The notes beneath the pieces are model-generated. The model saw only the letters and a list, made by a program, of their open reading frames with translations, did no database searches and was not told the origin of the DNA. From Chlorella sorokiniana (lineage: Eukaryota > Chlorophyta > Trebouxiophyceae > Chlorellales > Chlorellaceae), in assembly GCA_025917655.1 (NCBI GenBank), contig CP084610.1, positions 434,001-498,000 on the forward strand: 64,000 nt of DNA, in the 5' to 3' direction. Made by a program: the position numbers and the translations under genes. This document shows, piece after piece, positions 25,320-37,112 of this stretch (its first letter is position 1; every line of letters starts with the position of its first letter).

Positions 25320-28300
25320 ATGCAGCATCGCAATAGAAGACAATCAGCATCGCTCGGTTGGGCACTGGCTGTGCTCTGCCTTGCCTTGCTGCCCCTCCCT
25401 GCAACTGGTAAGGCCTCGGGGCCCCTCGGACGCCGCGAGTTGCGTGCCCGACGGCCCGCGATTTCAATGGGTGCCCTGCCTGGCCCCGCCGCCGGCCCGA
25501 GCCGCGGCCCAGGCAACCAACTCAACTGCTCCCGCCGCCGCCCCCTGGCTGCTTGCAGCCCAGAGCGTGGCGGATCGGCTCAGAGAGGCAGCCCAGAATG
25601 GGGGCGGCAGCAGCAGCGGGACGGTCACCCCCGTGGCCACCACCACCACACCTGCCGCCAGCAGCGCGACGCCTGTGGACGCGGGCGGAGGCGCCGCCAC
25701 CGACCCCGCCGCCGCAGGAGCCGGCCCGGCCGCCACCGGCGCCTCCTCGGGCGGCCTCAACGCCGGCTCCATCTTCGGCGGCGGCTTCGCGCCCGCGGAG
25801 AGCCCGCCGCCAGCGCCTCCCCCGGCCCCCCAGGCATGGTGATTCTGGATCCGTCCCAGGTGAACAACACCATGATGTCGTACACCGTGCGCTCCGCTGC
25901 CGACTTCCTAGCTGTGCTGGCCGTCGCCAACGCGCGCAACTGCACCGAGCCCTGCTCCACCATCGTGGTGGAGGCCGACATAACCCTGGCGCCCGACCAA
26001 ACGCTGGCGGTCAACGGCTCGGTGGTGATCCTGGGCGCCTGCGCCGACGCGCCCTGCAAGGTGGACGGCGGCGGCGCCACCCAGCTGCTGCGCGTCAGCG
26101 GCTACTACGGCTACGCGGAGGTCAGCAACCTGGAGTTTGCAAACGGCAAGCGCAACGACGCGTCCAAGGGCGTGTTTGGCGGCGCGGGTGCGTGCCAGCC
26201 CCGCGCTGCGACGTACGGGATGGCGGCCCCGCCGCGCTGGCTGCCGCCGCCGCCGCCGCGCTCGCCTGGCTTGGCCCTTGTTGGGTGCCCCCGGCTCCAG
26301 CAACCCACTTAGGTTTGCTGTTCTTCGCCCCTCACCCTTTCTTTCTCCTCCCTTCCTCGCTGCCTGCCCGTGCAGTGGAGGTCTTCCAGCTGGGCAAGGC
26401 CATCTTCACCAACTGCAAGTTCACCAGCAACAGCGCGGGGCAGGGCGGCGCCGTCGCCGCCTACTCAGGTGCGGCGCGGGGCTGGGGGAGTGGGACCAGC
26501 CCCTGTCCAGTCGCCTGTCCGGCACTCGGGCTGCGCCGCTGCAGTGCTCCTGCTCTGCTAGCCAGGCTGCAGCGCGGCCCTGGCTGCCCGCCCAGCTCTC
26601 CGTACGAAGCCTGCTCAGCAAGCTGAGCTGGGAGCAAGACCCTTCTCAGCTCTGCCTTGCTTCCGTCGTGGCTCTCTTGCCGCAGGCGCCCAGGCCAACT
26701 TCACCAGCTGCCAGTTTGTGGACAACAGCGCGCAGAACGTGGGCGGCGCCATCTCCATCGGCGGCGCGGTGTCCAAGCTCAAGGACTGCTCCTTTGTGGC
26801 CAACAGCGCGGGTGCGCGGGCGCCGCCCTGGGCAGCAGTGAGGGTGGGGAGTTGAAGGGGGTTGGGGAGGTGGGAAGCTGTGCAGCTGGGCATGGATATT
26901 GGCGTTGTTTGTGTGGTCTGAGGCGGGAAGGACTCTTGCACGGGTATAGGCAAGCTGCAGTTTTCCCAGCTCCTCCGTGCTTGACGTTGCTTGCTGTGCA
27001 AAGGCCTCTGTGCTGCCGCCTCCCTCAAGGCGCCCACCCCGGGGGCGCGGGTGCCTCCCGCACAGCCGACCCATCGCACGCTTTGCCTGCCGCCTGCGCT
27101 GGGCCCCTGCCGCAGGCCAGGGCGGCGGCGCACTGTCCATGGATGGCTCAGACACGATGATAGTGGAGGATTGCACCTTTGCACAGAGCGAGGCCGGGGT
27201 GAGGCTCAGCCAGCTGCTACTCAGCCGCGCAGGCTGCCAGCTGCATTCTTGCCAACCCCACAAGACGGCACGCTGCCCTGGCAGGCTGCGGTTGTGGTAC
27301 AGCCACAGAGCCAGCGCTGCCTGACAACCCGCGCCCCTCCACATGCCCCCATCCCACACCGAGCACCCTGCTCCGCCCATGCCTGCAGTACGGCTGGGGC
27401 CCGGACGTGTACCTGCGGTACAGCACGCAGTCGCGTCTGGAGATCAGCCCTCCGAACACGAGGGTGGGGGTAGAGCCGACAGATGCCGTGACCACCTACA
27501 CCCAGCCGCCCTCCCCGCCCTCGCCGCCACCCGCCCCCTCGCCATTGTGAGAGCTCTCTCCTCCCGGCCTCCCGGGGGATGGCAGATGCTGCGTGCCTGC
27601 TGACTGCTCGGGCTGCGCCATGTGGGCGGCGGGATGCGCTGTGTGCAGTGGGGGTGGGCTGAGGGCTGGGTGGCGCTGCGTTCTGCGCCATGTCTGTGCA
27701 CGTGGCTTAGGGTATCGCCTGCGGGGGTCCTGCGGGAGAGAGCCTGCCGGCCCTGAGGCACACCTGTGGCCGCCCCACGCAGCCCGCCGCCGCCGCACCC
27801 GCCCCCTCGCCACCGGCGCCGCCGCTGCCCGCGCCCGCGCCGCCTCCGCCGCCCAAGCCCCCGCGCCGCCGTCGCCGCCGTCTGTCAGCGTGAACAGCGA
27901 GGCGCAGCTGGCGCAGGCCATCATGCAGCGGCAGAGCAACATCCTGCTCAGCGGACACATCGTGCTGACGGGGCAGTTTGCAAACGGCACCAACCTGCTG
28001 CCCAGCCTGCAAGTGCCCACCACGGTAACGGTGCGCCCCCGCCCCACCCCCCGCACTCTCATTCGCCGCCGAACTTATGTTTCGCCGCTGCTGCCGCTGC
28101 TCCGACCTGCTGCGCCCGTTGTCTGGCCCACCTCCCTTGGTGCACCCGGGCTTCCAGGCTGCTTCGGTAGCAATCCCTCGCGAGCACCCAGCCGCCGCCG
28201 CGCCCCTCGCGCTGTGCCCAGCCTCCAGACCTCTTCCTTGCTGCGTGTGTGACACTCCCCGCAGGGCTCTTGCACCACCCTGGGAGGGCTGTGCATCCTG

Positions 28301-31300
28301 GATGCCAAGCAGCAGGGGCGCGTGTTCTACGGCGCGGGCGACTGGATCAAGCTCACGCTGGTGAACGTGCGCCTGGTCAACGGCAACGCTCGGGACACGA
28401 GTGAGCGGCGGCTGCGGGCTGCAGTGGTGCAGTGGTGCCTCCTCGCTTCTCCTGCCAAGGAAGAAAGGGGTTGTTGGGGTGTGGCTGCGGCCTGGGACCC
28501 TCTCGTACGCAACAAGCTTTTGGCTCGATGCTGGGGTGGGTGGCTGGGGCATCAGCGGGTGCTGCCAGACGGCCACGGGCCTTTATTGCCGGGCCCCGCC
28601 ACATCGCCACCCATGGCTGTTGCGTGCCCCGCAGACGGCGGCGCCATCCTGCTGGAGGACGGGGCCAGCCTGAGCCTCACCAACTGCGCTCTGGAGCGCA
28701 ACTGGGCACGCAACGGCGGCGCCGTCGAAGTGGCGGTGGGCCCTTTTGTTGGGGGAGGGGGCGCGGGAGGGCGGGCACTGCAGCATGCAACATCGCTGCC
28801 TGCCCCTGCACCTGTTCACCAGCTCCGTGCCTTGCGGCTGGGGCACTGGCGGCCGCGGCTATGGCCGGCCCTTTCCTGAATGCCTCTCGCTGCCTCGCCT
28901 GTCTTTGCTCGCTCCTCATGTCCCGCTGCTGGTCGCGGTAAACCCTGTGGTGTTGCGCAGCACTGGTGTGCCTCACCCCAAGTTTCCTTAGCCCCCTCCC
29001 TCCCCCGTCCTGCAGAACGGCTCTGAAATAACTGTGCTGGGGTCCTCTTTCTACAGCAACAAGGCGGGGCTGGCGGGCGGGGCGCTGTACGCGCAGGTAC
29101 GCTCTGATGCAGCGCGCTGAGCTGTGCTGCCCAGCTGGCGTTTGGCTGCCCTGCTGCCACCAAAGCCGCGGCCGTGGGAGGGGGGTTGAGTGCCCACCCC
29201 TTGCCAACCTCCAACGCCCAGCCCAGCCCACACCCCTTCGCCTGCCTGAACACCCGCCATGCTTCTTGACTCCCTCCCAAACTGAACTGCCCCACCTTCA
29301 GGGCAACTTCTTGTGCACGGGCTGCACCTTTGTGAAGAACAAGGCCCCCTGGGCGGGGCGGTGGCCCTGGGCCGGGCCACCTGGGCCGGCTTCCAGCAGT
29401 ATGCCTTTTCTGAAAATTCTGGCGTGCGGGCGGGGGGTGAGCTTCGCTGCTCGTGTGCCTTCGGCTGGCCGCCGGCCACCTTGGCTGAGCCGCCAGGGCG
29501 CCTCTGCTGCCCTGCATGCCTGCGCTCCTTGCCAGCTGGCTGGCCTGCTTGCACCTGCGCTTCCTTGCATGATTGCGCGGGGGACACACGCCGGCGTGCG
29601 CCCAACTTTTCCTGAGTGCCTTGTTGACGTTTGACGGCTCCCCCTTGCTGCTGGGCCCACCGTGTGCTGCAGACGACATCGCTCTCGACTCCGCCAACAC
29701 CACCACCCTGCTGTTCGACCCCTTCCCGCCCGTCGGCCTCTCCATCCACCCAAACAGCACCGCCCCCGCCGCGCGCACAGGTCAACGTGACGATGGTGCC
29801 TCTGGGCTCGCAGCCGCGCCCCGCATCGACCCGCTGACGCCCGCGCCGGTGGCCTCGCCGCCGCCGCCGCCCAGCCCGCCGCTGGCGCCGCCCGACCCGC
29901 CGCCGATGGACCCCTTCAAGCCCAGTGAGAGGGGAAGGGGGGGCGCTGACGCTCTGCGTATCCCAGCTCGGCCAGCCTGGTTTCTAGGTGGCGGCGGCCA
30001 GGGTGTCCGCTGCTCTTCTCCTTGCCAGCGCCGCCCTGCGGGCATCCCTTCCCCCATTTGGCCTGTTGGCAAACGCTCCCGCCAAGACGTTCGGCGGCGC
30101 TGCTGACCTGCTGTACCGCCGACCTGCTGCTTGATGTACCGCAGCGATGTGGGCGTACAGCGAGGAGGACCTGGCGGCAGCCATCAAGGTGCCCAACACC
30201 GTGGTTGGCCTCAAGTCGCACATCGTCCCCACGGGCCTGTGAGTCGTGCAGCTGCCGTCTTTGCATGCCCTGCAAAGCTGCCGCCACGCATGCCCGAGCC
30301 TGAAGGCTGCCGGGCGGCGCTGCGGCTGGCCGTTCTCGGCGCCCCGTCTTGCCGCCCTTCGCGCCACGCCATGCAGAGCCGCCCCCTGCGACCTGCCCTC
30401 CCACTTATTCACCCCCTCTGCTTTCCTCCTGCCCCCAGGGTCAAGTCTGACATCGCGCTGTTCCCGTACATCATGTATGAGTTCACGCTGGGTGCGCTAC
30501 GTTGCGCTGTGCTGTGCTGCAGACCTGCCCTGCTCCTTGCCGGCCTGCGCCCCCACACACACCGGCTCATCCTGCTCCCTGCCCTGCGCCCGCCCCTCAC
30601 CAGCAGCACATACAAACACATGCCGCCCGTGCCCCCTGCAGTGGGCATGTGCAACAACACCGGCGAAACAAAGAAGGACTGGGGCACCAAGTGCACAATA
30701 GACGCCAAGCGGCTCTGGAAGATCTTCTTCATCACCCCGGGGAGGGCGTCACCACCAACATCAAGGCGAGGCGGGGGACTAGGCGCAGGGGGAGAAGGGG
30801 GGCTCTGGTGTGTCAGCGCAGGCATGGGTCACGGAAGTTTGCACAGAGATTGTGATAAGAGCTGGGAAAGGGGTTTTGGAGTAGCGTGTGAATGGGAGGC
30901 GGGGAGGCCCCACAACCACGAGCTGGCCGCGCTGGGCCCTGCTGGGAGTCCCAGTGACAGCTGACCCTGGCGCCTGTTGCCCCACTCTCCCCCACTCACA
31001 CACATACGCGCCACACATTCACACACGCACATCCTCGCCGCCCCGCGCTGCAGGTCACCTTCAAGAACCTGCGCATCATGAACGGCAACTCCAAGAACGG
31101 CTTTGGCGGCGCGATCGAGGTGTCGGGCCCCGTGGACCTCCAGTTCATCGACTGCGAGTCGGGGGTCCATCAGTGAGGCGCCGCCTGCCCGCCCCGCCCC
31201 TGCTCCTGCCCCCAGCTTGCCCCGCTGCCCTTCTCCGCCCGCTTCTTCACCGCTGGTTTGTTGCCCGGCCTGAGATCAGGGGCTTGGTTGGGTTCCAGGC

Positions 31301-34300
31301 CGCGTCTCGCCGCCGTGCTCCCGTCCTGGACCAGCCCTCGGGCCCGGGCCTCCACCTGCGCTGCCTGGCCCCGCTGCAGGCGGCGACGCGGGCGCCATCG
31401 GCATCATCTCCAACGGCGTCGTGCGCTTCACGCGCTGCGCCTTCTACGACAACATCGTGGAGTGGGGCTCGGGCGGCGCCAGTGAGCGGGCGCAGCGAGG
31501 AGGCGGCCGGGCACGGCGGGGCGGGCGCTGGGCCCTGCAGCTTGTCCCCAGTGGGGTGCATGGCAGCTCGGCGGGCGGCCGTTGAGCCACCTTCTTGTGC
31601 AGTGCCTGCTCGGAAACAGCCGTGCACTCTGCCAGCCGCCCCCACCCCAATCCCCTCCATCCCCCACGCCCTCGCAGTCTCCACCAGCGCGGAGACCTGG
31701 TTCGTGGGCTGCTCCTTTGAGCGCAACATCGCGGGGCAGTACGGCGGCGCGATACTGCTGGAGGGCGGCTGCCCCGCCGCCTTCTTCCTCAACTACTGGT
31801 TCAAGGCAAGCGGGCGAGGCTGCTCGAAGTGCTCATTGAAATGCTCAAAGGCTGTGCCTCCTGAAAGTCACGGGTGTTGCCTGTGAGTGCCTGTGGGTGG
31901 CATCACCCTTCGCTCCCGCAATCGTATCCGCAAGTCTGAGCGGCAAATAAATTGCTGCGCAGGCATGGAGTACCAGCTGATTCCTGTGCTGCCGCCCGCC
32001 TGCCTGCCCTTGCGCTGCAGGGCAACTGGGCGGACATGCAGGGCAAGGACATCTACGTGCGCAACTACTACTCCACCAAGGCCTTCTTCGACGTCATGCC
32101 AGGTCAGCGCAGCGTGCACGCCGTGACGGCTGCGGTCGGCCGCTGCCGCCGCGCACACGTGTCCGGTGCTTTGGGAGGGAGTGGAAGACCGCCCGCGTGC
32201 GCGTGCCCCTGGTGTGTGGTCTGTTTGATCACGTTATTGTGTTAGTATTAAGCTTGCTGACGTGCAAGTGTGGCTGTCTTGTTCCTCTTCGCTCCGCAGT
32301 CGACGGGGAGGTGCCAGATGTGTTCCACCCAGCCGCTGTGTACGAGTACACGGCGCCGCCCCGCGCCGCCCTCGCCCCCTGCGCCCCCGCCCCCGCCGCG
32401 CCCGCCGCCGCCCAAGCCGCCGGCGCCTACCCCGCGCGCCGCCCGCCGCTGCAGCCGCCGCCGCCCGCGCCGCCGCGGCCCAAGCCGCCCACGGTGCTGG
32501 TGCCGCCTCGGAAAGCATACCAGGAGCAGGAGCTGTACGACATGATCCTGGTGCGCCACGCTTTCCTCCCGCGCTTTCTTCCCCGCTTGTGACCCCTTCT
32601 GCGACAGCCGCGCCCGCCGCACCAACCCAGTTCCTCCAAGCCCCTTGGAAATGAGCGGCTTGCAATCGCAGCCAAGACGCCTGCGTGCACCCGCGCTGGG
32701 CAGCGGCAACGCCATGCTCGAACTCTGTTGTTTTTCAAGGTTTTGGGCCACCGCGCCGCCGCCCTTCCTGCAGGATGAGTGGAACGACGTGGTGCTGGTG
32801 GGGGCACATCCAGTTCCGCGCCGACGGCCCCTGGGCCCTGCAGGGCCCCCCTCATCGACCGCACCCTCACCATCATCGGCTCCTGCAGCGCCATCAACTC
32901 GGCAGGCGGTGCGCGCCCGCTGCCGCTCCGCGCTCACCTCCCTGCTGCTTCTCTCGCTGCCCTCGGCTGTCTGTGGGAGCGATGCAAGCAGGCTGCTGCT
33001 TGAGGATGATGCATCAGCATGGGGGCTGCCGCCGCCTGCCCCACCTTGCTCCACCTCAGACCTTCCTGCGGAACCCGACCCCCTCCCCCGCAGGCGCTTG
33101 CTACCTGGATGCCCAAGGCAACGTGGAGAACATCCTGCGCATCAGCGGCGGCAACGGTGGGCAGGGTGTGGGCGGGGAGCGCCCGCAGCGAGCCGCTTGC
33201 AGTGCCACAGCCTTTGACAGGCTGTGGCTGGGGCTGCGCCGGCCAACCCCTTATCCCTGCCCATCCCTCTATTGCCGTCCCGCCCTCCCTTCTCGCCCCG
33301 TCCGCCCAGCTCTTTTCTTTCCTACCCCACAGCCTGCCTTTCTGCCTGCAACCTGTGCCACGCCACCTCCCCCCACACACACACGCACCGCCCCTCACTC
33401 CCAGCTTTCTGCTGCCCCCGGCCCGCAGCCAAGGTGGTTCTGCGCAACCTGCGCTTCCAGGGGGTGGACTCCAGCGACGCCGGGGCTCTCTCCATCGACC
33501 TGGTGAGCTGGCGGTGGGCGGTACGGGAGGTACAGGGGGACGGGCGGTGCGGGAGGTACAGGGGACGGGCGGTGCGGGAGGTACAGGGGACGGGCGGTGC
33601 GGGAGGTACAGGGGGCTCGCCGCACCACAGCAGCACCTGGCAGCTCTTTCGGGGCCGCCCGAGCCTCCCTCTCACGCCGCGCGCGGCCTGGCCCGGCCGG
33701 CCTGAGCCCGAATTCTCTTCCCTTCAACCTAGCCACCCCCGCATGCTCACTCAACTTGCATCCTTCATGCCTTACGGCGCTTGGCGGTTCAAACATATCC
33801 TTATCTCACATCCCTTGGCCCCCCTCAATGCATAGCAATCCCCGCCCCATCCACCCGTCCATCCCCCGCCTACACCCCCAACCCCACACGCCCTTGTCAA
33901 CCCCCCACACACACAAACACCTCCCTGCAGGGCGCCCAGGTGGAAGCTTGGTACTGCGACTTTGTGCGGAACCTGGCTTACCAGGGGCGGCGCCGCCGTG
34001 CGCGACCCCGGCTCCCAGCTCGACCTGCACTTCTGCAACCTTTGGGAGAACTCGGCAGACGGTGGGTGGCAGGCAGGGAGGCTTCTGTGTCAAGCTTGCT
34101 TTTTGTCTTTTAGTGTGAATGGATGGCCTCACTTGCCTCAGGGCCGTGTGTGGCAACTCAAGGGGATGCGGGCTGCCAGGGGCCTGCTCTCATACCTGCA
34201 TTGCAACACAAACTCAAGCGCACTCGCCGCCGTGCGCGTGCAGGCAACGGCGGCGCGCTGTACATCTCCGCCGGAGCTGTATCCACCGAGAACTGCACCT

Positions 34301-36449
34301 TCACCCGCAACGAGGGGCTGTACGGCGGCGCAATCGCCCTCGACTCCTCCGCCGCCCTCTCCTCGGGTGGGCTCAGCGCGGCACAGCGTGCGGCGGGCTG
34401 CTCAGCTCGTGGGGATGTTGCCAGAGATGCCTTGAAGGGGATGAGACATTGTTGTTGCCTTGCCAGGGGCGGGGAGTTGGGGTGTCAGGCTGCCGCCTCC
34501 CTCGCTGGCAGCTCCCCTCCCAGCAAGCAGCTCGCCTGCCCTCAGCCCGCCCCTCCCCCTGCTTCCCCTCCGTACAGCCTACGCTGCGTATGACAGCAAC
34601 AACGCGTACGTGTTTGGCGACGATGTGTATGTGGATGACCCCAGTGAGTGCTGTGGTCATCCCCAGCGCGGTCTGCTTCCCATCTGCCTGCGCCTTTCTG
34701 GTCCCCCTCCCCCCCGCTGGCGGCTGCTGCGGGGCGTGCTGTCCGCTTGCGCTGCATGCCTGCTGGGGCACAAGCTCGCTGCGACCCCACAGCCCCTTGG
34801 CTGCAGCGCGGCAGGCGGCCTGTAGGATCAGCATGCGGCGCGGTGGATGGCAGATCCCGGCCTCTCCAGCCCTGCTCGCTCTCCCCGACCTGCTGCGGTA
34901 CCGCCCGGCTTCCCCGCAGGTTCCTCCCGGGTGCTGACGCTGCCCTACCCCGACAACTCGGTCATCTATCCCTCCAAAGCGGTCAAGAGGTGGGCAGGCT
35001 CCTGCTGCAGCAACGACGCAAATGCCGGCGTTGCTACACAGCCGCTTGTGACATGGTTGCCCGGGGTCTGAATGGCGGCAGATCTTGGCGGGGGCCTGTT
35101 GGAGGTCACCTGCAGGGCTGCGGGAGCAGCCACTGGAAGGGCTGCTCCCGCAGCCGGGTTGTTGCTGTTGCAGGTCGTCTGGGCAACGCGCGGCTGCTTT
35201 GTTGCCCGGAAAGCGCTGAGGGTTGCGCGTTGGTCCCGCAGGTTCATCGCCCCTCCGCCCAAAGAGTACGACCCCAGCCCGCCGCCCGGCCACCCCACCC
35301 ACCCTTCCCGCCGCCCCGCCCGCCCCGCCGCCGTCGCCCAAGCCGCCGCCCAAGCCGCCGCCCAGGCCGCCCAAGCCGCCGCAGCCCCCGGCGCCGCCCC
35401 CGGCGTGAGTCGGCGTCCTGACTGCAATGTGTGCCGCCTACCACGCCTCTGCTTGCAGCCAGCCGTTTACCGTGGGACCCCTGCTTGCCGCGCCCTCCCA
35501 CACGCCGCCGCCTGCCTGCGCTTCTCCTGTGCAGGCCGCCCAGCCCGCCCGCGCCGCCGCCGCCGCCAGCCATCACCCAAGGGCGCCCCTTCCCCTTTGG
35601 CACCGAGTGGAGCTGGCAGACAAGCTCAGGTGGGTGGTATCAGGTGCAGCAGTGGTGTTTGGCGGCAGCAGAGCGGCAGCAGGTGGCGGCAGGGAGGCTG
35701 GCAGACGAGACTCGCATGCTTAGGGTCCAGCCCGCCCCTCACCTGCCGAGTTGGGAGGTCGCTGCCGCCGCCCCTGTTGCCGCCGCTTGCATGCAAGAGT
35801 TGGTGCTGCCGACCCCGCACGGCAGCCCTGCTTACGGGCCGCCCCCTGCCGTCCCCGCAGGCTTCCTTTTCTGGTTCTTCGTGGGCATCTTGACCATGGC
35901 CTTCCTCGTGCTCACTGTTGTCTTCCACAAGCGCATCTTCTCGCCCATCCCGGTGAGGCGGGGGGGGACGCTGCAGAGGGCGAGGGAGAGAGTGTGGCAG
36001 GGCCGGCCGGGCAGCGCGTGGTCGCTGCGCTCGGCGCCCTGCTTGCTTCCGGGCAGCCGCCTCGCAGCTGTGCCGGGCCCGTGCTCGCCGCCGCATCCTG
36101 CCAGCCTGCCTGCTCCCACATCCATCCGACTCTCCTGGTCCTGCTTCGAACACACACACACACACACACACACACACTGGGCCCTTTCCTCCCCCTTGTT
36201 TGTCACAGTGGGACCACACCCGCATGAAGTTTATCGAGCCGCTGCCGGGATCCGGCGCCCACCGCCACTCATCGGGCTACACCACGGGCCAGGGCCTGCC
36301 GGCGGGGGCGGCCGCATGGACCTGGAGGGGCAGGAGCGGCGGGGGAGGAGGTCGTGGAGACGCCCACCATGCTGCACATCATGGGCCAAAACAACCTGCT
36401 GCAGCGCACCGGCTTCCGCGGCGGCGACGCCGAGCAGCTGGAGGATTGA
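25320..36449 (+). CDS. Giant secreted/membrane protein with four Pmp-type β-helix units and Pro-rich linkers
   Basis: The first exon encodes a signal peptide, MQHRNRRQSASLGWALAVLC then LALLPLPATG. Dozens of short exons follow, carrying repeats of the polymorphic-membrane-protein type, in which FxN/CxF motifs alternate with GGA[I/V/L]: AIFTNCKFTSNSAGQGGAV (about 26400), QNVGGAISIGGAV, QGGGALSMDG, DGGAILLEDGASLSLTNC (28635), AGLAGGALYAQ, GFGGAIEVSG (31106), GQYGGAILLEGG (31737), GNGGALYISAG, LYGGAIALDS. Four units can be delimited, about 25855-27480, 27885-29830, 30145-32340 and 32505-35250. Each has an opening like SEAQLAQAI or SEEDLAAAIK and is separated by PPSPPPAP-type linkers. Near the C-terminus is one helix, FLFWFFVGILTMAFLVLTVV, then a cytoplasmic tail ending GGDAEQLED and TGA at 36447-36449. 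Repeated frameshifts occur (for example 25826-25831). It is probably a cell-surface or wall protein. It could be more than one gene. Confidence 0.8.
33516..33614. repeat. 25-bp minisatellite in an intron of the Pmp-like gene
   Basis: About four tandem copies of a 25-base unit (core gcggtgcgggaggtacaggg), nearly perfect, lie just after a GTGAGC donor near 33502. Confidence 0.9.
36151..36177. repeat. (CA)13 microsatellite in the last intron of the Pmp-like gene
   Basis: There are thirteen uninterrupted CA units upstream of the final exon, whose coding begins near 36210 (WDHTRMKFIEP). Confidence 0.9.
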
Positions 36450-36917
36450 GGGGGGCCCGAGGGCTCGGCTGCCGTCGGCCGCAGCGGCGGCGGGCACCCT
36501 ACCGCGTTTCCCTGCTTCCTTGCTCTGCCTGCGCTGCCCGTGCTGGGGCGCCGCAAGGATCCAGCAGCTGCAGGGGCGGGCCGGGCTGCCTGCCACGCGC
36601 AGGGGCCTGGGGCGCGAATCTCGCTGCCTCCCGACTGCCAGCTCAGCCTCCCACGAACCCCCAACCTCTTCTGAATCCCCTTCCTTTCCCACCTGACACT
36701 TGATGTCGGCATCGCCGCAAGAATGCCCCCGGCCCCCAAACCGCTTCTGCTCATTTGCCTGCTTACGCTCAGCCTGCCTGCCGCTCTCACCTCTGCTCCC
36801 CGCTCCGGCCCTGATTAGCTCACAGCATTTGGCCCCTCTCCCCATGTTTCCCAGCGCCAAGCGCTCTCGCAACCTCGGTGCACTTGGCCCCAGCGGCGTG
36901 CCAGCTCAAAGCGCCCA

Positions 36918-36922
36918 TGTAA
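36918..36922 (+). terminator. Putative poly(A) signal of the Pmp-like gene (TGTAA)
   Basis: It lies about 470 bases past the stop at 36449. Confidence 0.4.
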
Positions 36923-36975
36923 GGCTGCAGTTGGCAGGCTGAACGCTGCAGGGCGCCACAGCATACGCCACTGAA

Positions 36976-36980
36976 TTACA
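36976..36980 (-). terminator. Putative poly(A) signal of NAD kinase (TGTAA)
   Basis: It lies about 133 bases past the inferred NAD kinase stop at 37113. Confidence 0.45.
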
Positions 36981-37112
36981 GTGTGGGTTGGCAGCAGCAC
37001 AGGCCCACCAATCTATAGGTCACTAAATTGCAGTGTGGGATGCAAGGGGGTTGACTGCGCGATGCAGAGTGAGGCTGGCAGGAGGCCAGGCGCCGCTGGC
37101 ACCTCCCTTCAA

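Larger units (their letters stand above)
36450..37112. other. Convergent intergenic region (Pmp-like gene / NAD kinase)
   Basis: This holds only the two 3' UTRs. A plus-strand TGTAA (36918-36922) and a minus-strand TGTAA (36976-36980) lie 53 bases apart, so the two 3' UTRs probably overlap or abut. No gene is seen. Confidence 0.55.
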
